Shown in pieces: positions 43,114-53,219 of a stretch of 64,000 nt of DNA. The notes below the pieces were generated by a model, which saw only the letters and a program-made list of their open reading frames with translations, was not told where the DNA came from and made no database searches. Source of the stretch: Kalaharituber pfeilii (Eukaryota > Ascomycota > Pezizomycetes > Pezizales > Pezizaceae); contig WHUZ01000025.1 in assembly GCA_015179045.1 (NCBI GenBank), positions 558,001 through 622,000 on the forward strand, written 5' to 3'. The position numbers and the translations under genes are program-made. Numbering within the stretch: position 1 is the first letter of the stretch; each line of letters opens with the position of its first letter.

Positions 43114-43977
43114 ATAACTACAATTTTTTTTTTTTTTTTTATTTCATTACTCGCATGCCGCCTAACAGGCTATGGCGAGGAATTAGATACATGACGTGTA
43201 GGAGGATAGCTAGTAGATAAATAAAAGAAAAGAGAACGAAAAATAACATAATAGACGAATAAAGGATATTACTCTGCCGTCCAGTCTAACACCTCCGCCA
43301 GCGTGTCTCCTTCCCCCTCCGTTTTCGTTGGCTGCTTCAGCCCCATCTCCCCTCTCGGTAGTCTTTTCTTCCAAGCCTCACACTCATTCATGTGCTCAAA
43401 GTTCTCGAGGGCTTTGCCAAGACAATATTGATGGAGGAAGAGAAAAAGACAAGCTCGGTGGTATTGTATTTAGAGACACCGAAGGCGGCTGGGAAGGTCA
43501 GACTCGGGGGACGATGGTTACGGACAGAGACCTACGAGCCAAATCGAGGAAGGAAATAGGCAGGCTCGGTAGACCTCCTTTCACCCGCATCACGTTGGAG
43601 TAACAGCGGGCAATACTTGTATTTAGTCCTTAGTCAGTTTTTTTTTTTTCCTTAGTGCTAGTTTTTATATATACCTCGCCATAGCCCATAGGGCGGCATG
43701 CGAGTAATGAAATTAAAAAAAAAAAAAAAAAAACACCACCTACACTCCGGTGAGTCGTCCTTCCCTATCTGATGTCTCCACTGCCGCAGCCCTTTGTTCC
43801 CCAGCATGCCTCCGAGTGTGGCTACCCTCGGCCTCTTCCCCAGGTATTCCAATGGCCGGTACGACAGCTGTAGTCTTTTCCTCTCGTCGGGGGCCCTCCA
43901 TGCTTTGGAGTATTGCCGCATACCCTCCTCGGTAACCGCTTCATCCTGGTATTGCAGTGCCGTTAGCATAACTACAA
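43114..43977 (-). mobile_element. LINE 3' end (RNase H tail part) inside element X, 10-bp TSD
   Basis: Insert 43124-43967, minus, TSD ATAACTACAA (43114-43123, 43968-43977). It encodes YQDEAVTEEGMRQ, LSYRPLEYLG, TLGGMLGNKGLRQWRHQIGKD and ECRWC, then after the nested element ALENFEHMNECEAWKKRLP and VLDWTAE. The hairpin inner stem is GCCTGTTAGGC. Only the part after the RNase H core is present. Confidence 0.88.
43421..43733 (+). mobile_element. Non-autonomous RRM-type copy nested in that LINE
   Basis: Starts inside the RRM domain (MEEEKKTSSVVLYLE), continues VRLGGRWLRTETYEPNRGRK to TAG at 43557-43559, then a 3'UTR with GCGGGCAATACTTG, the hairpin and poly(A). It splits CRWC from ALENFEH of the minus-strand LINE. 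No clear TSD. Confidence 0.85.
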
Positions 43978-44498
43978 GTACAAGGTCTCTATATGTAATA
44001 ATAATATTACAAGGATAGCAAGTAAAAAAAGTAAGTAAAGCCTCAGTTATCAAACTCAATCAAAGAAAGGAAGATACTAATATTCACATAGGCCCTGAAA
44101 TAATTCCCTGGAAAAGAGCAGCTATTGTAGCATCAAGTAATTTTTTTTTTTTTTTTTTTTTATTGCATTGATCGCGTGCCGCCCGTGGGTCTATGGCGAT
44201 TTATATACAAGATGTAGAAGGTAAAGAAATAAACATGAGAGTTACTAGCAAACGGTCCTTGAGAGTAAAGAAATAAAAAAAAGGTCCCCTTGAGTGTCAC
44301 TGTTCCATCCATCCCAGTAGTGTCATCAGTGGGTCTCCATCCTTCTTTACTCCCCCTGGGGGGGTCTGAGGAGCGCTTCTCTGCCCCCGGGCCATCTCCT
44401 GTTCCAGGTCCGGCACTTGGTCAGTATGTGGGCTGTGGTCTCCTCTTCTTCCCCGCACCATTTGCATTCTGGTCCATCTGACTTGCCCAGCTTGTATT

Positions 44499-46782
44499 TC
44501 CATGAGTCACAATGAATCCAACAGGCCAGGCCAGGCCAGGCCAACCGGAGGCCTGGACTGGCCTGGACCGTGAAATTCTGGGCCTGGCCTGGCCTGAACA
44601 ATCAGGCCAGGCCGTGAGGGCCGCCTGGACCGGCCCAGGCGGCCTGAAACAATCAGGCCAATCAGGCCGGTCCAGGCCATTCAGGCCGGTTCAGGCCATT
44701 CAGGCCAGTCCAGGCCGACCAGGCCATTTACGTAAATTCAAGCGATTTTGGAATTTAACCCAGGTGAATTAGATTTTAATAGTCCTGGATATTTCCACTA
44801 TCAGTAATTGACAGTTGCGCATCAGGTATCATCATCGAAGAATTGAGCCCCGTCTGTTGTATTATCTGGAAGGTCCATCATTTCTAAAATATTTCTTAGT
44901 ATATATACTTGACGGGACCTCTCCGGGCAGGCCAGACTGGCCTGCCCGGATGCAGGGGTATCGACAGGGGACTGTAGACTAGCCTGCCCAGTTGCAGAGG
45001 TATCTACAGGGGACGGCACAGGTCTTCAGATCGCATGCCAGGCTTATGCATATGCGTGAGAGGTGAGGTATGTAGACATTCCTATTGGTTTTATAGACTA
45101 CATACATACACCTTGAGTGTAGTATGGGATCTGAAGACCTGTGCCGTCCCCTGTACTAGCCGAAAAAATAATATCCGGACAGGGGATAATTGCATGTTAT
45201 GCGCTATGCAGCATTTGGTGTAAACTAACATATGTATGTTCGTAGTGGATAACCAATGAGACTAGTCCAATTTCGTAGATTGTCGAATTTTATTATGTCA
45301 GATTCCGGACAGCTGACATAACGAATTTGGGCCTATCATACAGCTGCAGAATAAACACATAACATAAGAACAAGGTAGTATATACAAGGACGGTAGGCAA
45401 AAAAGGTCCAGGTAAAAACTCAAGTATCATTCTTAGTAACATAACAATATTCTCATAGGTGCTGAAATAACCCCCAGAAAAGAGCAGCCATTGTGGCCTA
45501 CATTGAGGTATTCGTATACCAATAGCCCAAGCAAGCTTTTATCAATAAAACAATATCTACAATAATAAAGATACTGAAATCAACATGCACTGACATCATT
45601 GAGAATGCAGTTTTGAGAGCTTCACATGCATCAGCTACAAATCTTGAAGTTGTGATAAAGTGCAGATGAGAGTACTGCCACTGGAGGTAGGTCACTACTG
45701 CTTGTTTTCACTGCTATTGCAGTGCTCTTCTGTAGCCTGTTCCAGAGGCTTTTCCGGAAGCTTTTGCGGACACTGTTCTGAGACTGTTCCGGAGGTCGTT
45801 CCGGAGGTTGTTCCGGAGGCTACTTCGGAGGCCGTTTCGGAGGCCGTTTCGGAGGTTGTTTCGGAGGCTGTTTCGGAGGCTGTTTCGGAGGCTGTTTCGA
45901 AGGCTGTTTGAGCTCGAACAGCCTCTGGAACAGCTCTTGGAATGGCCTTGGAAAAGCTTCTAGAAAAGCCCTGAAGAGTAGTCTCGAAATCTTAGGATCT
46001 ATCAGAATAGTAATTTCTGATCATTATAATGCCTGAACCTGTACTTATCATGGTTGCCTGCAGTGCCATTTTTATATTCCTAATAGAGGACTTATATCTA
46101 TTTTCCTTGTCCTGATACATAGGTATAGGACTGTTGGTGTTACAAGTCCCAAATTCATTATGTCAGCTGTCCGGATACTTCTGACATAATAAAATTGGAC
46201 ACTTCCACGAAATTTGGACTGGTCTCATAAAACATCCACAGCCAAGCATACGAAAATATGCTAGTTTATGCCAACTACTATAGCGCATGATATGCATTTA
46301 TCCCCTGTCTGGATACTTTTTTTTCGGCTAGTAGATACCTCTGCAACCGAGCAGGCTAGTCTACAGTCCCCTGTCGATACCCCTGCATCCGGGCAGGCCA
46401 GTCTGGCCTGCCCCGAGAGGTCCCGTATACTTGAATACAAAGTGTGATACATACTTGACAAAAGTCGTAGACCGCTGCTGTTTAAAATTCTAGACATACG
46501 GGAGATTCTACTCATTTAAATACTCAAACAATCTGGTAAATGCTGGCCTCAATTCAGCTGGATAGCTGTGGAGTGATTCGTTTAATTCAATTGGCCTGAA
46601 CCGGCCTGAATGGCCTGAACCGGCCTGAATGGCCTGAACCGGCCTGATTGGCCTGGACTGGCCTGGTTGGCCTGATTCATGTGGATCAGGCCGGTCCAGG
46701 CCACTGAGAATACCGGCCTGGACCGGTCCAGGCGGTTTCAGTCCAATGCAGATCACGGCCTGTTGGATTCATTGTCCATGAG
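44499..46782. mobile_element. Element X copy B, hAT-like, long GGCC-rich inverted ends
   Basis: The 8-bp direct repeat TCCATGAG (44499-44506, 46775-46782) flanks 44507-46774. The ends are inverted: CAATGAATCCAACAGGCC at 44510-44527 and its complement at 46757-46774. They lead into CAGGCC-rich arrays and further inverted blocks (44890-45020 versus 46320-46450). An 8-bp duplication is typical of hAT elements. No transposase ORF was found in ~2.27 kb, so it is non-autonomous. Confidence 0.8.
45760..45912 (+). repeat. 12-bp tandem array GGAGGCTGTTTC in element X
   Basis: About ten imperfect 12-bp units, coding GlyVal/SerGluAlaVal-like tetrapeptides in one frame by virtue of the period. Related degenerate units occur at 49500-49572 and 50446-50530, in copy C. 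Confidence 0.85.
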
Positions 46783-47366
46783 CGTGAGCCCTTGCCTCCC
46801 AGTAAGCCCGTGAGTGTTCCTACTCGGCGTCCCAGCCTTTGTAGTGGTCTGTAGTTCGGCATCAAGTTAATCGCATATACTGAATATCATGAGGAAGCCA
46901 CTATCCATAAGGGCGATCTCAAAAATAATCGAAAATATCGAAATCAACACGTGCTGAAACTATTGACAATGCAGTTCTAAGAGCTTAACACATGCGTACT
47001 AAGTTAGCTACAAATCTTGAAGCCGTGAGAGGTGCAAATGAGAGTATCACCACCGAAATGTCTCTGTCCAGTCAGCATTCTGACTGGACATTAGCAGGGA
47101 TAATTGACGCTGTGGTGACGACGACGGAATAGGTAAGAGGTAAAGCTTGGCATGGAAGGCAAGTGGAGATAAGGGCAGCACGTGAGGCGATATCATATAT
47201 ATAGATTTTCTGTACTCTAGCACATACAATTAACAACCTTCTTCTCTTCTCTTCTTTTCGCACTCGCACTCGCATTTAGTCGTACGTTCGTTCCGCCAGT
47301 TCTCACCGCTCCGGTCCATCGCAAGGCAGTAGTTGATACTATCTGTCTATCTTACAACGCTAGCCA

Positions 47367-48198
47367 TATATAATTTAAGGTGACCGCTAATCTACTGCTA
47401 CGTACAACCCATGTCCACACCCACGCCCACACCACACCGCTAGACCACCTACTGCAATACTTGGGTATCTGCTTCGGTATTCTCCTGAACTATTCTGCAT
47501 GCGTGCAGAACAATAACATCCTGAGTTTGATTGATTGTCTGCACTATCATCGCACTCCTGATCACGCCGCACCGCTCTTTGGAGGGGGGCTCTCCTTTTA
47601 TTATTATAATATTTAAATAAACCGCTACGCAAGCTACCAAGCTATCAAGCTATCAAGCTAGTGTGGATCCCATGCAGATTTGTCCAGAAGCCAATGAGGA
47701 TAAATAAGTAAAAGCAGAATAGGCGCCTTGAGAAGATAAAATATTCACAAAAAATAATATTGATGAGGAATCATATATTGAATAATTATCAAGTATGCAG
47801 TACATGAAATATTGCCCTATATCTTTGGCTGAAGCTGAATCTTCGTAATTAGGAGATGAGGCAGCTTGCTATTCATACTTTAGCATATCAATGCAATATA
47901 CTGTAATATGCTCTTGTGACTGTGAAAACACTCCGATACCAGTACTGTCGAAATAAAGTGACTACGATTCCCGACAAATAAAGTATTATTACTGACCTTT
48001 TCGAAGTACCATACCTTATTATATATATTAGTCATGGTCTATTCTAGATTAGAAAAGCTACTTACTAGATGACATACAGCTTCATCAAGATTATGTCTTG
48101 GATCTAAGAATGCCTGAATTGCAGGGTAAAGACCTTGAGTACACTGTTTGGCATGGATTGTACGTAGCAGTAGACTAGTGGTCACCTTAAATTATATA
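47367..48198. mobile_element. Non-autonomous DNA element with 39-bp imperfect TIRs
   Basis: 47367-47405 and 48160-48198 are reverse complements with only two mismatches, and TA pairs flank the ends. No transposase. A rearranged relative lies around 35880-37310. The sequence between 47061 and 47366 also has a counterpart there, so the true unit may be longer. Confidence 0.65.
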
Positions 48199-48360
48199 TA
48201 CAGTTTTCCCTTGCTATACCGGATCTGTAAAATCTGGCCTTTTTCGTCCGGTATAGCAAGGTTCCGTTATAGAATAAAATGCTTGGCAGAACAGAATAGG
48301 GATGGGCAGCAAAAATAAATATGGACAAGGTGCTTTTTTTTTTTTTTTTTTTTTTTTTAA
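48199..48360. other. Pogo-like end and poly(T) without hairpin
   Basis: CTTGCTATACCGG at 48212 and CCGGTATAGCAAGG near 48251 match the ends of the 55467-56318 element. Poly(T) at 48333-48358 leads straight into an RRM-type LINE fragment, with no hairpin between. Confidence 0.5.
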
Positions 48361-48565
48361 GATGGCTCAAGGCGAGCCAGTACGAGGCTGAGAGAGGAAG
48401 GAGATAAGTTAGACTGCTGGCCGTTCCCCCCGCAACACAATTACTGTAGAACCGCGGGTCCCATGTATTTAAATTTAGTTATTTTTTCCTTTAATAAATC
48501 CTCGCCATAGCCCATAGGGCGGCACGCGAGTACTGATATAAAAAAAAAAAAAAAAAAAAAAATTT
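48359..48565 (+). mobile_element. Short RRM-type LINE 3' fragment
   Basis: Begins RWLKASQYEAERGRR-stop, close to the 17943-18352 copy, then a 3'UTR, hairpin CTCGCCATAGCCC...GCGAG and poly(A). The left side is poly(T), the right side a minus-strand LINE. No TSD recognised. Confidence 0.8.
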
Positions 48566-49300
48566 CCCCACACTACCAGCAATTGGGACTGTCTGCTTTT
48601 CCTATTTTGTGTCGCCAGGCTCGTAAGCCTTTCCCCCCTAGTAGCCCTGCCAGTTTTGCCACGTGGTGTCCGAGTCTCTGTAGTGGTCTGTAAGTCATTT
48701 CGAGTCTATTCCTCTCTTGGGCTCTTAGATTCCTGGCGTGCTCTCTCAGCCCGGCCTCGGTGATGACCTCAGGCTGGTATTGCAAGTAGGTGCCTATTTA
48801 GGCCGCCCTGTCTGCTTCTTCGTTACCCTATATTCCCTTGTGTCCTTTGATTCACATTACTGCTAGATCCCAATTGCCCCTGGCGATTCGTGCTTCCCAG
48901 GCTGTTCTGACCTTCTGTGCTGCTTCCTCGTGGGTGGGGTCTCCATTGGCGATCTTCCTCACCTTCGCTATAGCTATGTTGGAGTCAGTGAGTATGAGGA
49001 GTTCGCCTTCTGTGTTGTCTAGGGCTTCGCCTATGGCAGTTAGTTTCGCATCATTTACCGTGGCTTTGGTGCCGAGGTATATCGACTTGAGTTTCCCTTG
49101 GGCGAATGTTCCGGCTCCAGCTCTTTCTTCGCACGCCATAGTGGAATCTACCCCGTCACCTCCCGGGGTGAGTCTTGGTCTCGTTTCTGACTCTTAAGGC
49201 TGAGACGGCCTTATTTACCCCTCTCAGGGCCACTATGTGGATTGCGCCTTTGCACCTTAAGCCCCTTGGCTAAGCTTCTGCTCCCTTCAGAACCAACTGC
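48566..49300 (-). pseudogene. LINE ORF2 RNase H fragment, lacking its 3' tail
   Basis: Minus-strand reading: GAIHIVALRGVNKAV, MACEERAGAGTF, ATVNDAKLTAIG, LILTDSNIAIAKV and NWDLAVM, then after a frame break GLREHARNLRAQERNRLEMTYRPLQRLG and RAWRHKIGKADSPNCW, where it stops at the junction with the RRM-type fragment. The last ~250 bp of a normal LINE 3' end, hairpin included, are missing. Confidence 0.8.
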
Positions 49301-49301
49301 C

Positions 49302-49372
49302 GATAACTACGCCATAGCCTTTCAGGTGGCATGCGAGTAATGATCTATATAAAAAAAAAAAAAGATAACTAC
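49302..49372 (+). mobile_element. Tail-only insertion, 9-bp TSD
   Basis: The insert at 49311-49363 starts within the outer stem (GCCATAGCC...GGTGGCATGCGAG) and ends in TAATGATCTATAT plus poly(A). The TSD GATAACTAC lies at 49302-49310 and 49364-49372. Confidence 0.88.
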
Positions 49373-49562
49373 ATCCGCCGATTTCACTACTATTGTAGTG
49401 CCATTTCAATGCTGGTGGTGGGAATAATTATGTAGTATGATACCCATATTCATATAAATTAATATTGATTAATACCTGGAATACAGTATAATAGGAGTGA
49501 GAATAGCCCCCGAAACAGCCCCTGGGACAGCCTCCGGAACGGCATCTGGGATGGCATGCGGA

Positions 49563-50457
49563 ACAGCCTCCAGATTTTTTTTTTTTTTTTTTTTTATGTC
49601 AATACTCGCATGCCACCCATAGGCTATGGCGAGGGTTTAATTAAAGAACGAGAAGTAATGACCAATAAATACATGTGTTGCCCGCGGTGCTCTTACATGA
49701 TGCGGGTGGAATGTCCATACAAAGCGTCTTTCACTTCCATCGTCTGTCCCGCTCATATGGGTAGATCCTCAACTATTTCCCGCCCAGTCTTACCCTGTCT
49801 ATGTTGGTCTCTTCCTCCAAGTACACCACGGCTGAGCTGGTCTTCTTACCCTCTTCCAGCAGCACAGTCTTTTTTCTCAACCACCTTGTTTCAACTTTCT
49901 TTCCCAGTTCCGCGTTTGCTGTCTCCAAGCATCGCCTCACTTTTCCCAGGTCTTTTCTGAGGGCGATTCCGTGTACTACGACGCCGTGCTTTGAGGTGGT
50001 GGTATCAGGGTTCGGTGCGGGAGCGGGGGACTTGTCGGACTTCTTGGTGGGCTTGTCTGTCTTCTCGGTGTGTCTTGGGTTAGTATTCTATCGTGGGTGA
50101 GGTCGGGGTCGGGGGGGTGGTCTTCGCCGGAGGGGGAGGGACAGTATTCTTTCCCTTCGGCATCTTATTGGTTGTAGGGTGGCGATTTGAGTCTCCCTAT
50201 TGGGTCTTGGCGCCAGCGGGGTTGTGGTTGATGTATTGGCAACGAGGTGTTGAGCTGAAGATTTCCTCAAAATTTCACCCCGAGGGGGAAACTTGTAGGT
50301 TGTGGTGTTTGAGGATAAAAATTAGATCAAAAGACTCCGCACGCTGAGAGCTTTCGATCTATATAGGTTTCGCTGGGGGGGCCGTTGTGGTTGTGGAGTC
50401 GCTTCCAAACGCTCGTCCTGAGGTGGTTGTTGTCGGTCGACGATGACAGCCTCCAGA
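49563..50457 (-). mobile_element. Longest copy of the non-autonomous RRM-type LINE
   Basis: An 871-bp insert (49575-50445) between ACAGCCTCCAGA repeats (49563-49574, 50446-50457). On the minus strand it has a ~280-bp leader, an ATG at about 50163 (MPKGKNTVPPPPAKTTPPT), the linker, the RRM-like domain, a ~200-bp 3'UTR and the hairpin plus poly(A). This is the only copy here with sequence upstream of the ORF, so it defines the architecture: leader, one short ORF, tail. Confidence 0.9.
49780..50165 (-). pseudogene. RRM-type ORF with N-terminus, one frameshift
   Basis: Starts MPKGKNTVPPPP, runs through a Pro/Thr-rich stretch and shifts frame near 50085. It continues RHTEKTDKPTKKSDKSPAPA and HGVVVHGIALRKDLGKVRRCL, then ELGKKVETRWLRKKTVL, GKKTSSAVVYLEEE and a mutated ending (RVRLGGK, stop) where others have RWLR. 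It shows that the family ORF starts just upstream of the linker and encodes roughly 150 residues. No zinc knuckle, endonuclease or RT follows. Confidence 0.75.
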
Positions 50458-50713
50458 ACAGCCTGTCGAACAGCCTCTAGAATAGCTTGGAACAGCCTAT
50501 GGAAGAGCCCTCGGGATAGCCTTGGAAAAAGTCTGCCACTAAGAGTAGTTTCTGAATCTTAAGACCTATCATGTTGAAGTAGAGTCCCAAATTTTTTAGG
50601 TCAGCTATCGGATTTCATTAGGTCAGCTGCCCAAATTCTTCTGACATAATGAAAATTGAACGCTATCAGGAAATAAATTTGAAGTGGTCTCATGAACATC
50701 CACAGCCAACCTG

Positions 50714-52795
50714 AGGAAAGATGAAAGACGGAATGAAGCTTGTTCATTTCTGCCACGACCATCGAGGTCGAAACAGCTGCTATATATACATGAGGGTTTG
50801 CCATAGACTTGTGGCGACAAAGAAAAAATTTTATACATGATGTTGAATAGACTCATATAGAACGAGCCAATAGGTATCACCGTCAGGCGATGTCACGTGA
50901 GTGGCACGGGTGCCAAGATCTCACTAGAGTATTCTAACACACCCCCTCAATCGAGATTGTGCAAGCACAATGAGATTGCTAAAACGCTAAACATCCTTGA
51001 CATCTATGACATCTTGACATCCATGATATCTGGCCTCGTTAAAACTCTCCAATGATCTCTCATATCATTGCACGCAGTGCCATATACCGAAAAACCTTTG
51101 CAGGAGAAAACGGTAAAGGAAGAGAAAGAGTACCAGGTCGCTTGCCAGTGAGTTCCCTATCGCGCGGGCTTGTAGCAGCCTATTACTAAAGCATTCAGTC
51201 ATTTCAACCTTGTCAACCATCGAATCACCACATCACCTCACATCACATCACCTCCTCACCCTAAGGAGTATCGTATTCAATGTTGTATCATCGTTACCCC
51301 CTCACCCTAAGGAATATGGTGCATGCACGTATGCAACTACACACGCACGGAATTACACACCCCCTGACGCCGACTTCACAAGTCCCATGCTTCGCATATG
51401 ACGATGATGTGTCTCGCTTGGCAGAACCTTCGTTAGCAGGTCTGCAGGGTTTTCTTTGGTGTTTACCCTAATGAGCTCTATGAGCTTCGTTTCCACGGCT
51501 TCACGAATAAAGTGATGACGGATATCAATGTGCTTTGTGCGATCGTGGTGTTTAGGGTTTTTAGCGAGGTCCATTGCACCGTTGTTGTCAATAAGGATTT
51601 TCTGTGGAGAGAGTTGAATTTCCTTGCGTCCAAGGATTTCGTCATATAGGCGGCGGAGCCAGATAGCTTCTTTGCTGGCTTCAGTGGCTGCCATATATTC
51701 AGCTTCGGTACTGGAGAGAGCAACAGTTGGTTGTCTTCTTGATTTCCAAGAGATAGCACCCCCTGAAAGAGAGAAGACATAGCCTGTTGTTGAACGTCGT
51801 TTTTCGAGATCTCCAGCCCAGTCAGAGTCACAGAATCCTATGAGGTCGCTGCAGCTGCTACCGGAGTAGGTTATTCCTACATTTGATGTTTGCTTGAGGT
51901 AGCGTAGGGTTTTCTTTGCTGCATCAAGGTGCGTTTTTGTTGGATTTGTGTTGTATCGTCCTAATGTTGACACAGTAAATGCTAGGTCGGGTCGGGTGGC
52001 TATCATTGCGTACATGAGTTTTCCTACAATTGACTGATATAGGGTGGTTTTCTTCGCATCGAGGGGCTTGACCTCGGATTCGGGTTCGAGTTCGGTATAA
52101 GCGGTGGATTCAATTTCGGGTTCGGTATTATACGCGGTGAGTTTGTGGTTCGTTGGGAGTGGTGTTGAGAGGCCATTGCATTCTAACATATTGAATTGTG
52201 CTAGAATGCTGTTGATATATTTTGACTGATGCAGGCGGATTGTTCTCGCCTTTCGATCGCGCTCAATTTCAATTGCTATGAATGATCTTGCCTGGCCTAG
52301 GTCTTTCATGCTATACTTTTCGCATAGCCGCTTCTTGACGTACTGGATAGGGAGGGAATTGTTCGCATCGGCAGTGGGAGAAAATAAGAGGATATCATCC
52401 ACCCATAGGAGCAAGAGGAGATTGTCCATGATGTATAGATTGGAGTCATATTTGGAACGTTGGAAACCCAGGGAGATGAGGAAGGCATCAATATCTGAAT
52501 ACCATGCTCTGGGGGCTTGTTTGAGGCCGTATAGAGCTTTGTTAAGCTTGCAGACATAGGTGCGGCGGCATTCATCTGGCGACATTGACTTTCCTGGTAT
52601 TCCATATCCTTGTGGGAGCTCCATATATACCTCTTCGTCGATTTCAGGGTGGAGGAAGGCAGTGATGACATCCATTTGCCAGATGTCCCAATCCAGAGCA
52701 GCAGCAATTGCGAATAGCATGCGTATTGTGGCGAGTTTCGGGACAGGAGCGAATGTTTCTCCATAGTCGTCTTGTTCAAACCCACGGAATACAAC
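50714..52795 (-). mobile_element. Truncated copia element with RT/RNase H and 3' LTR start
   Basis: The RT/RNase H frame ends at 51353. A purine tract (TTGAGGGGGTG) is followed by TGTTAGAATACTC at 50939, the expected start of the 3' LTR on the minus strand. The 5' half (Gag, protease, integrase, 5' LTR) is absent; the right edge meets element X sequence at about 52796. Confidence 0.8.
51353..52795 (-). CDS. Copia RT and RNase H of the truncated element
   Basis: About 480 codons without a stop: GETFAPVPKLATIRML, QMDVITAFLHPEIDEEVYM, LNKALYGLKQAPRAWY, LLLWVDDILLFSP, KYSMKDLGQ, YQSIVGKLMYAMIATRPDLA, GFCDSDWAGD, STEAEYMAA and DNNGAMDLAKNPKHHDRTKH. It is related to, but clearly distinct from, the Pol at 25481-27541, with an acidic Glu-rich insert (EPEIESTAYTELEPESE) in the RT connection. 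The frame is open up to the truncation, so loss of the 5' half may be fairly recent. Confidence 0.9.
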   Translation of the reverse strand, partial: VVFRGFEQDDYGETFAPVPKLATIRMLFAIAAALDWDIWQMDVITAFLHPEIDEEVYMELPQGYGIPGKSMSPDECRRTYVCKLNKALYGLKQAPRAWYSDIDAFLISLGFQRSKYDSNLYIMDNLLLLLWVDDILLFSPTADANNSLPIQYVKKRLCEKYSMKDLGQARSFIAIEIERDRKARTIRLHQSKYINSILAQFNMLECNGLSTPLPTNHKLTAYNTEPEIESTAYTELEPESEVKPLDAKKTTLYQSIVGKLMYAMIATRPDLAFTVSTLGRYNTNPTKTHLDAAKKTLRYLKQTSNVGITYSGSSCSDLIGFCDSDWAGDLEKRRSTTGYVFSLSGGAISWKSRRQPTVALSSTEAEYMAATEASKEAIWLRRLYDEILGRKEIQLSPQKILIDNNGAMDLAKNPKHHDRTKHIDIRHHFIREAVETKLIELIRVNTKENPADLLTKVLPSETHHRHMRSMGLVKSASGGV

Positions 52796-53077
52796 CATAC
52801 GAAAATGTGCTTGTTCATACCAAATACTGCATAGAGCATAATATGCCTTGATCAAATCCCCTGTCCGGATACTTAGGTTTTTCGGCTAGTATAGGGACCT
52901 GGCATCCCGCAACCAGCGCTTCAAGTCCAGTACTGAACTGACTAGAGTTAGGAAAACGAAGGGATTTGTTGTGTCTGCTAACACAAGAATCAAATATGAA
53001 TGGCTCATTCATTTTCTTGCAGGTTACACCATTAAAGTATCGTAATAACACAGTATATAATTCTTTGTCCCAATTGT

Positions 53078-53130
53078 AAATCTGTCTTCGTAACCAAAAA
53101 TCGCTATAGCCCTTAGGGCGGCACGCGATC

Positions 53131-53172
<42 letters not shown>

Positions 53173-53177
53173 TCTTC
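53078..53177 (+). mobile_element. Tail-only insertion downstream of the methyltransferase gene
   Basis: A 76-bp insert (53090-53165) with ~12 bp of 3'UTR, the hairpin ATCGCTATAGCCCTTAGGGC...GCGAT and a long poly(A). The TSD AAATCTGTCTTC is at 53078-53089 and 53166-53177. It begins about 55 bp past the methyltransferase stop codon. Confidence 0.92.
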
Positions 53178-53219
53178 ATTAAATTCCACCCCGATATTGC
53201 TTTAGCTGCGTGACTAGAA

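Larger units (their letters stand above)
44130..46867 (-). mobile_element. LINE 3' end inside element X, itself split by element X copy B
   Basis: TSD GCATCAAGT (44130-44138, 46859-46867). The right piece (46783-46858) encodes YRPLQRLG and LTGLLGGKGSRSW; the left piece (44297-44498) continues KYKLGKSDGPECKWCG...TAHILTKCRTWN and ends with poly(T) and an ATCGC/GCGAT hairpin (44139-44200). The frame is continuous once 44507-46774 is removed. Confidence 0.88.
42907..47060. mobile_element. Element X copy A, host of two LINEs
   Basis: Pieces at 42907-43123, 43978-44130 and 46868-47060 line up in order with 45160-45700 of copy B (shared CCGGACAG/CTGACATAAYGAATTTGGG, the CATAGG(C/T)(C/G)CTGAAATAA block and the CTACAAATCTTGAAG block). 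Two LINE insertions separate them. No transposase was seen. The outer ends are approximate. Confidence 0.6.
49364..52890. mobile_element. Element X copy C, interrupted by an RRM-type LINE and a copia
   Basis: 49364-49574, 50446-50713 and 52796-52890 correspond in order to parts of copy B (the GACAGCCTCC array, CCCAAATT...AGGTCAGCT, CATCCACAGCCAA, CATACGAAAAT and CCCTGTCCGGATACTT...TTCGGCTAGTA). The two intervening segments are the LINE at 49575-50445 and the truncated copia. Confidence 0.6.

Noticed and set aside
45660..45911. 83-codon ORF with SEAV/PEVV repeats
   Set aside because: Product of a 12-bp tandem array in a transposon; no start context or conserved domain.
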